From assembly GCA_009777135.1 (NCBI GenBank), contig WRMM01000037.1:1-11434 (forward strand): a stretch of 11,434 nucleotides of DNA, read 5' to 3'. Each line of letters starts with the position of its first letter. Positions within the stretch are counted from its first letter, which is position 1. Both the position numbers and the translations under genes were made by a program. Positions 7,333 to 11,434 of this stretch are shown here, in pieces. This stretch comes from Candidatus Fibrimonadales bacterium (lineage in GTDB: Bacteria > Fibrobacterota > Fibrobacteria > Fibrobacterales > Fibrobacteraceae). The notes beneath the pieces are model-generated. The model had not been told where the DNA came from. It saw only the letters and a list, made by a program, of their open reading frames with translations, and searched no databases.

Positions 7333-8088
7333 TATTAAATTTCCGCTGAAATCCTTAAAAAATTCGCTTAAAAGCGAATCGCATTCAATTTTTCCGCTCA
7401 AAAAACCCGATATTATTTCTGCAATGGGTTTGCCGCTTTTGTATAGCTCTCTGTAATTTTTTTCCAAAAGAGCAATTCTTTCTTCCGTGAAATTGTGCCT
7501 GCGCAATGCGTGCAAATTAAGCCCTGCAAAGCGGGCTGGGTTTCCAAGCGCTCGGCTTGCGGGCGGCACGTCTCTGTCTATTTTCAGCGTTCCTCCCGCA
7601 AAGGAATACGCTCCTATTTTAGCGAACTGCTGAACATAAGTCCCGCCGCCAATGGTGGCAAATTCCCCAACAGCAACATGCCCCCCAAGCTGCACTCCAT
7701 TGGAGATAATCGCCCCCTGTTCCAAAATGCAGTCATGCCCAACATGGGAATACGCCATTATCAAAACATTGTCTTTTATCTTGGTAATTCCATTTTCTCC
7801 GCAACCCCTGTTCAAGGTTGTAAATTCTCTTATAATGCAATTTTCGCCTATTTCCAAAAAAGTTTCTTCACCCTTGTACTTCAAAGCCTGTGGGTCTCCG
7901 CCAATCACCGCCCCATCAAAAACGCGCGTTCCAGCTCCAATGCTCGTGCCTCCAAACACATGAACCCTAGCATCCAAAACCGCATTCTCCGCAATCTTTG
8001 CTCCTTCTTCAACAATGCACCAAGGTCCCACATTCGCATTTTCGTGGACATCAGCTTTTGGAGAAACAAGCGCGGAGGGATGGATCAT
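7321..8088 (-). CDS. lpxA: UDP-N-acetylglucosamine acyltransferase
   Basis: 255 residues, close to the usual length. LpxA transfers a hydroxyacyl chain from acyl carrier protein to UDP-GlcNAc, the first step of lipid A synthesis in the cytoplasm, so the organism should have an LPS-type outer membrane. Hexapeptide repeats of the left-handed beta-helix run from about residue 2 to 170. YSHVGHDC holds H115 and H118, the latter matching the catalytic His125 of E. coli. GGDPQALKYKGE, REFTTLNRG, the DVPP turn (173-176) and GNPARFAGLN are family landmarks, followed by the helical C-terminus. Downstream lpx genes are absent, so it is isolated from lpxD and fabZ. No Shine-Dalgarno; TACATT lies 8 nt before the ATG. 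Its start is 34 bp from the divergent serS. Confidence 0.95.
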   Translation of the reverse strand: MIHPSALVSPKADVHENANVGPWCIVEEGAKIAENAVLDARVHVFGGTSIGAGTRVFDGAVIGGDPQALKYKGEETFLEIGENCIIREFTTLNRGCGENGITKIKDNVLIMAYSHVGHDCILEQGAIISNGVQLGGHVAVGEFATIGGGTYVQQFAKIGAYSFAGGTLKIDRDVPPASRALGNPARFAGLNLHALRRHNFTEERIALLEKNYRELYKSGKPIAEIISGFLSGKIECDSLLSEFFKDFSGNLISIG

Positions 8089-8096
8089 TAATTAAG

Positions 8097-8105
8097 AATG
8101 TAGAA
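8097..8105 (-). promoter_or_regulatory. Putative -10 box of lpxA (leaderless type)
   Basis: Minus-strand TTTCTACATT: the hexamer TACATT occupies 8097-8102 and is followed by CTTAATTA and the ATG at 8088, an 8-nt spacing. The same string precedes psd. Confidence 0.45.
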
Positions 8106-8112
8106 ATTTCTA
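8101..8112. promoter_or_regulatory. Palindrome between divergent lpxA and serS
   Basis: TAGAAATTTCTA is a perfect 12-bp palindrome in the 34-bp gap. It overlaps the two outward-facing -10-like boxes. It may only reflect two promoters sharing TTTCTA in opposite directions, or be a regulator site. Confidence 0.4.
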
Positions 8113-8116
8113 TCTT
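8107..8116 (+). promoter_or_regulatory. Putative -10 box of serS (leaderless type)
   Basis: TTTCTATCTT with the hexamer TATCTT at 8111-8116, then CCTCCC and the ATG at 8123, a 6-nt spacing. The pyrimidine run before the ATG rules out a Shine-Dalgarno. Confidence 0.45.
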
Positions 8117-8122
8117 CCTCCC

Positions 8123-9391
8123 ATGCTAGACATAAAAAAAATTCGCGAGAATCCGGAATTTTACCGCTTAGAGACGGAAAAGAGAAATTCTGGAATTAGC
8201 ATTGATGAGGTTTTGGAGCTTGACGCCAAAAGGCGGGAACTTATTGCAGAAACCGAGAAATTGAAAGCGGAGCGCAATGTTGCTTCAAAGAAGATTGGCG
8301 AACTGAAAAAAGCTGGGCAAAATGCAGACTCCGCTGTGGAAGAAATGCGGAGCGTTGGAGATAAAATTGCAGACTTGGATTCAAAAATTCGCATTATAGA
8401 CGAAGAGCAAATTGATAAATTGCTTCGCATTCCGAATGTAGCGAACTCCGCAACGCCAGAAGGCAAAAGCAGCGAAGAAAACGTGGTTGTTCGCTCATGG
8501 GGCGAGCCTCGGCAAATGGATTTTGAGGCTCTTGACCACAAGGCATTGGGCGAAAAACTCGGCATTTTTGATTTTGAGCGCGGGGCAAAAATCAGCGGAA
8601 GCGGATTTCCTGTTTACAGGGGCTTAGGCGCAAGGCTTGAGCGGGCTTTGATTCAGTGGTTTTTGGATTCTCATCGCGAGCGTTTTGGCTTTGAAGAAGT
8701 TATTCCGCCATATCTCGTTAACCGCAAATCAATGACCGGCACGGGGCAGCTTCCTAAATTTGAAGAAGACATGTATGCCTGCGACAAAGAAGATGATTTA
8801 TTTTTGGTTCCAACCGCTGAGGTTCCCGTTACCAATCTTTATGCAGACGAGATTATTCCGGAAAGCAGTTTGCCTCTAAAGCTGTGCGCCTATTCAGCGT
8901 GTTTTCGCAGAGAGGCTGGGAGTTATGGCAAAGACACGCGCGGGCTTTTGCGTTTGCACCAGTTTAACAAGGTGGAAATGGTTTATTTTTCGCATCCAGA
9001 AAAAAGCTATGAAGACCACGAAGATTTGGTTGGCTTTGCAGAAAAGCTTTTGCAGGAACTGGGGCTTCCGCACAGAGTTCTTTCGCTGTGCAAAGGGGAT
9101 ATGGGTTTTGCCGCCGCAAAATGCTATGATTTGGAGGTGTTTGCCCCCGTTGAAAAAAAATGGCTAGAAGTCAGCTCGGTTTCCAATTTTGAGGATTATC
9201 AGGCGCGCAGAGCGAATATCCGCTCAAAAATAAACGGCAAAAACACTTTTGTGCATACTTTGAACGGTTCTGGCTTAGCAACGCCAAGGGTTATGGTGGC
9301 AATTTGCGACCATTATCAGCAGGCAGACGGTTCGCTTGTGATTCCAGATGTATTGAAGCCGTATATGGGCGGAATGGAGCGGATTAGCTAA
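8123..9391 (+). CDS. serS: Serine--tRNA ligase
   Basis: 422 residues, normal for the class II bacterial enzyme that charges tRNA-Ser (and tRNA-Sec) with serine. The N-terminal start MLDIKKIRENPEF and a long charged antiparallel coiled coil (about 27-100), which grips the tRNA long variable arm, are present. The catalytic core shows GTGQLPKFEEDMY (206-218), the serine pocket TAEVPVTNLY (231-240), motif 2 FRREAGSYGKDTRGLLRLHQF (starting at 261), and motif 3 NGSGLATPRVMVAI (381-394). The loop usually reading SSCSNFEDFQARR is SSVSNFEDYQARR here, a mild change. No Shine-Dalgarno. It stands alone; the next gene, flgG, has its own sigma-54 promoter in the 45-bp gap. Confidence 0.97.
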   Translation: MLDIKKIRENPEFYRLETEKRNSGISIDEVLELDAKRRELIAETEKLKAERNVASKKIGELKKAGQNADSAVEEMRSVGDKIADLDSKIRIIDEEQIDKLLRIPNVANSATPEGKSSEENVVVRSWGEPRQMDFEALDHKALGEKLGIFDFERGAKISGSGFPVYRGLGARLERALIQWFLDSHRERFGFEEVIPPYLVNRKSMTGTGQLPKFEEDMYACDKEDDLFLVPTAEVPVTNLYADEIIPESSLPLKLCAYSACFRREAGSYGKDTRGLLRLHQFNKVEMVYFSHPEKSYEDHEDLVGFAEKLLQELGLPHRVLSLCKGDMGFAAAKCYDLEVFAPVEKKWLEVSSVSNFEDYQARRANIRSKINGKNTFVHTLNGSGLATPRVMVAICDHYQQADGSLVIPDVLKPYMGGMERIS

Positions 9392-9409
9392 ATCCCGATT
9401 CAGACAAAT

Positions 9410-9425
9410 TGGCACGCTTTTTGCA
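9410..9425 (+). promoter_or_regulatory. Sigma-54 (RpoN) promoter of the flgG-flgA operon
   Basis: TGGCACG (9410-9416), four bases CTTT, then TTGCA (9421-9425): a full match to the -24/-12 consensus TGGCACG-N4-TTGCW, with GG and GC in the correct 10-base register. Counting from the GC at -12 puts transcription start at about 9436, one base before the flgG ATG. Confidence 0.88.
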
Positions 9426-9436
9426 TCCACCCCTGT

Positions 9437-10225
9437 ATGATACGTTCTCTCTACACTGCTGCCACTGGCATGAAAGCCAATCAAACCTATGTGGATACCA
9501 TAGCCCACAACCTTTCCAACGTGAATACTTTGGGCTATAAAAAGCAAAAAGTTGAGTTTGAAGACCTGATTTACCAGAATTTGCAGCGACCTGGCGGTGA
9601 ACTGGAAGATGGAAATCGCGCTCCGGTTGGCATAGAAATAGGCTTAGGGTCGCGTATTGTTGCAACAACTCGCTTATTTATGCAGGGCAATTTAGAGCAA
9701 ACAGGGAACGAAACCGATGTTGCTATTCAAGGAAACGGATTTTTTCAGATACGCCTCCCAGACGGAGAAATAGGCTACACGCGCAACGGAGCATTCAAAA
9801 GAAACGACGAAGGCTACCTCACCACAAGCCAAGGCTACCTCTTAGACCCTCCCATAAACATCCCAGACGATGCAACTTATGTAGTTATATCTGAGGGCGG
9901 AGAAGCGACTTGCGAAAGACCGGGAAGAACCACATCGGAATCTTTGGGGCAAATTGAACTTGCAAGATTTATAAATCCGAGCGGCCTGTCAGCAGACGGC
10001 GGAAGCATTTACCGCCAGACCGACGCCAGCGGAGCGCCCATAATTGGCTTGCCAGGCGAAGAGAATTTTGGCAGCCTCAGAAACCAGTTTATAGAAAGTT
10101 CAAACGTGCAAATGGTAGAAGAAATGGTGAACATGATAGTAGCGCAACGTGCCTACGAAATAAGTTCCAAAGCCATAACCACCAGCGACGAAATGCTGCA
10201 AACAGCAAATAGCTTGAAGAGGTAG
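9437..10225 (+). CDS. flgG: Flagellar distal rod protein FlgG
   Basis: 262 residues, the normal length. FlgG forms the distal rod of the flagellar basal body across the periplasm. The N-terminus MIRSLYTAATGM and the NLSNVNTLGYKKQKVEFEDLIYQ segment are the rod/hook signature, with QRPGGE and the GIEIGLGSRI strand typical of FlgG rather than FlgF. The middle has QGNLEQTGNETDVAIQGNGFFQI and YTRNGAFKRNDEGYL. The C-terminal helix VQMVEEMVNMIVAQRAYEISSKAITTSDEML is the polymerisation helix. It has no signal peptide, as expected for type III export. The start is fixed by the family's conserved first residues; the leader has no Shine-Dalgarno and begins at about the ATG if the sigma-54 promoter is right. 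flgA follows after 10 bp. Confidence 0.97.
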   Translation: MIRSLYTAATGMKANQTYVDTIAHNLSNVNTLGYKKQKVEFEDLIYQNLQRPGGELEDGNRAPVGIEIGLGSRIVATTRLFMQGNLEQTGNETDVAIQGNGFFQIRLPDGEIGYTRNGAFKRNDEGYLTTSQGYLLDPPINIPDDATYVVISEGGEATCERPGRTTSESLGQIELARFINPSGLSADGGSIYRQTDASGAPIIGLPGEENFGSLRNQFIESSNVQMVEEMVNMIVAQRAYEISSKAITTSDEMLQTANSLKR

Positions 10226-10231
10226 GAATTA

Positions 10232-10259
10232 GGGTATGGGGTATAGGGTATGGGGTATA
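10232..10259. repeat. Perfect 14-bp tandem duplication covering the flgA start
   Basis: GGGTATGGGGTATA occurs twice in direct succession (10232-10245, 10246-10259). Each unit contains an ATG; the first is the flgA start, the second is out of frame. The unit length is not a multiple of three. Confidence 0.9.
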
Positions 10260-11192
10260 ATTTTATTCTTTGCCAGCATATCGGCAGCTGCGCAGGTTTC
10301 TGTTACGTTAAAAGCTAAGGCTGATGTTGAGGCTGGGGCTATTCGCTTAGAGCAGATTGCGGAAATCAAAGGAGATGCCGCGCTTGTTAAAAAGGTTTCT
10401 GGTTTGGAAGTGGGCAGGGTTGCGGCGCCTGGGCGCAAAACCAGAATTACGGAAAATGCTATAAAAGGTTTTTTTATTAAATCTGTTACGAACAGGGAAA
10501 ACGTTGTTTTTAACGGGGCAAAATTCTGCGATGTGACTGCTCGCTCCAAACTGCTGTCTGCGGATTCGCTGAAAAAACTTTTGCAAAGCGAAGTTCGTTC
10601 GCAAATGCCGGCAAATTTGCAAGAAGGCAAGGATTGGAAATTTTCTGCCCCAAAAGCCCCTAATAATTTGGCTACCCCAGAGCGAGGCGGCAAAATTTTG
10701 ATAAATCTCTCTCCGCAATTCAAAGGAATTGGGCAGGAGATGGCAACCATTCAAATTTTTGACGGCAACAGAGTAATTTCAAAGCACAATGTTCCTTTTG
10801 TTATCCATCGTTTTGAATACGTGGCAGAGCTGAAAAAAGATGTTCGCAGAGGCGAAATGGTTGGCGAGCAGGATTTTAAAATGGTGTGGCAAGAGACAAC
10901 CTTTCAAAAAAGAAAAATCATAAAAAAACCAGAAAACGCCATAGGCAGAACGGCAATTCGTGCGCTGAGATCCAGCGAGCTTTTGGTTGACAATGCTTTG
11001 ACAACTCCATACGCAGTCAAGGAAGGCGATGTAGTCAAGCTTTTTGCAAAATTCGGCGAGTCTGTTGTTCAAATAAACGCCATCGCTCAAAAAAGCGCCT
11101 TTGAAGGGCAAACCATTTCCGTCCGAAACATGGACACAGGCAAAAGCATATTGGCAACAGTTTCTGGCCAAGGCGAGGCGTGGGTGAATTGA
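10236..11192 (+). CDS. flgA: Flagellar P-ring assembly chaperone FlgA
   Basis: 318 residues. FlgA is a periplasmic chaperone for assembly of FlgI into the P ring. The signal peptide spans residues 1-19 with cleavage after SAAA before Q20. The N-terminal domain contains the LEQIAEIKGDAALVKKVSGLEVGRVAAPGRKTRIT region. A SAF domain starts at about residue 190: ELKKDVRRGEMVGEQDF, AIGRTAIRALRSSELL, YAVKEGDVVKLFA and ISVRNMDTGKSILATVSGQGEAWV, all close to the family pattern. The start lies in a 14-bp tandem repeat that encodes the n-region (MGYRVWGI); the upstream AGGG is a weak ribosome site. It is cotranscribed with flgG. The usual followers flgH and flgI are absent in the window; transposase and nuclease fragments come next. 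Confidence 0.93.
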   Translation: MGYRVWGIILFFASISAAAQVSVTLKAKADVEAGAIRLEQIAEIKGDAALVKKVSGLEVGRVAAPGRKTRITENAIKGFFIKSVTNRENVVFNGAKFCDVTARSKLLSADSLKKLLQSEVRSQMPANLQEGKDWKFSAPKAPNNLATPERGGKILINLSPQFKGIGQEMATIQIFDGNRVISKHNVPFVIHRFEYVAELKKDVRRGEMVGEQDFKMVWQETTFQKRKIIKKPENAIGRTAIRALRSSELLVDNALTTPYAVKEGDVVKLFAKFGESVVQINAIAQKSAFEGQTISVRNMDTGKSILATVSGQGEAWVN

Positions 11193-11322
11193 TTCTCCAA
11201 AAATCTTTTCAAAACATCCTGCCGAATACAATCGTCAATAGCGCGCTCTATGGCAGAACTCCTGTCAAGGGTCTTGGAATATTCCTTTACCAAATATACA
11301 AATTGAAAATCACATTCAAATG
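11193..11322 (-). pseudogene. Remnant of an Rpn/PD-(D/E)XK nuclease-family C-terminus
   Basis: In the minus-strand frame read leftward from 11322 the sequence gives FQFVYLVKEYSKTLD, then SSAIERAIDDCIRQDVLKRFLENQ. This pattern resembles the C-terminal helices of the Rpn/transposase-associated PD-(D/E)XK nuclease families (typical form: AI..AI..C...D.LK.FLE). There is no start, no catalytic domain, and the frame runs on into the reverse of flgA, so it can only be a fragment. The match ends almost exactly at the flgA stop codon, and the right boundary is uncertain because the adjacent transposase frame overlaps it. Confidence 0.5.
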
Positions 11323-11433
11323 CTTCTTTCCCCATGAGATAGGGTTATTGCGTATGTATTGGGCAATTCTTGCATATTCCGTTTCATTGCGGATTATGTG
11401 CTCCCAATAGTTGCGCGACGTTTTAACGCCATC
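11287..11433 (-). mobile_element. C-terminal part of a Y1/REP-associated transposase, cut by the window edge
   Basis: The minus strand from 11433 to the TAA at 11287-11289 encodes 48 residues including SRNYWEHIIRNETEYARIAQYIRNNPISWGKK. This is the C-terminal signature of the HUH tyrosine transposase family (IS200-like Y1_Tnp, PF01797, particularly the REP-associated branch). The catalytic HUH and tyrosine lie beyond the window. The last residues after PISWG may come from the neighbouring nuclease remnant read out of frame. Whether the gene is intact upstream cannot be seen. Confidence 0.7.
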
Positions 11434-11434
11434 T

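Noticed and set aside
7495..8091. 198-codon plus-strand frame
   Set aside because: It lies wholly antisense to lpxA, whose full motif set is present; its own peptide has no recognisable domain.

Overview
The window most likely comes from a diderm member of Fibrobacterota or a close relative. The evidence is a lipoprotein with a FISUMP domain (the paralogous family named from Fibrobacter succinogenes), serine-rich linkers typical of that phylum's surface proteins, and LpxA, which implies lipid A and an outer membrane. The flagellar rod and P-ring genes argue against Fibrobacter itself, which lacks flagella, and fit a flagellated Fibromonas- or Chitinispirillum-like lineage. This placement is inferred from gene content only.

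Region 1 (1-4345) is read leftward and codes for the cell envelope. A three-gene operon encodes a serine-linker lipoprotein, a FISUMP lipoprotein and a CsgG/TolB-like secreted domain with two membrane segments. It is followed by a small YtfJ/GerW-family gene and a truncated outer-membrane barrel gene. Two copies of a roughly 185-bp hairpin repeat (A, B) flank the GerW-family gene.

Region 2 (4346-7332) holds trpF and rnhB (overlapping, rightward), psd (leftward, overlapping the end of rnhB), a third copy (C) of the repeat, and a small overlapping gene pair whose second member is a DUF4160 protein. A perfect 25-bp inverted repeat encloses a 61-bp segment with a promoter-like sequence between the lipoprotein operon and trpF.

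Region 3 (7321-9391) has lpxA and serS, divergent across only 34 bp. Region 4 (9392-11192) has flgG and flgA behind a near-perfect sigma-54 promoter. The right end (11193-11434) holds transposase and nuclease fragments where further flagellar genes might be expected.

Three patterns cut across the genes. (1) Seven genes lack a Shine-Dalgarno sequence and have a -10-like box (C-TATATT, TACATT and similar) ending 6-8 nt before the ATG, and the sigma-54 start of flgG falls about 1 nt before its ATG. Together these suggest frequent leaderless mRNAs. (2) The hairpin repeats are a MITE-like family whose outer ends form the -10 boxes of neighbouring genes. (3) Short repeats have entered coding sequence at the N-terminus and linker of the CsgG-like gene and at the start of flgA. 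No tRNA, rRNA or CRISPR array was seen, and no stretch over 300 bases lacks a gene.
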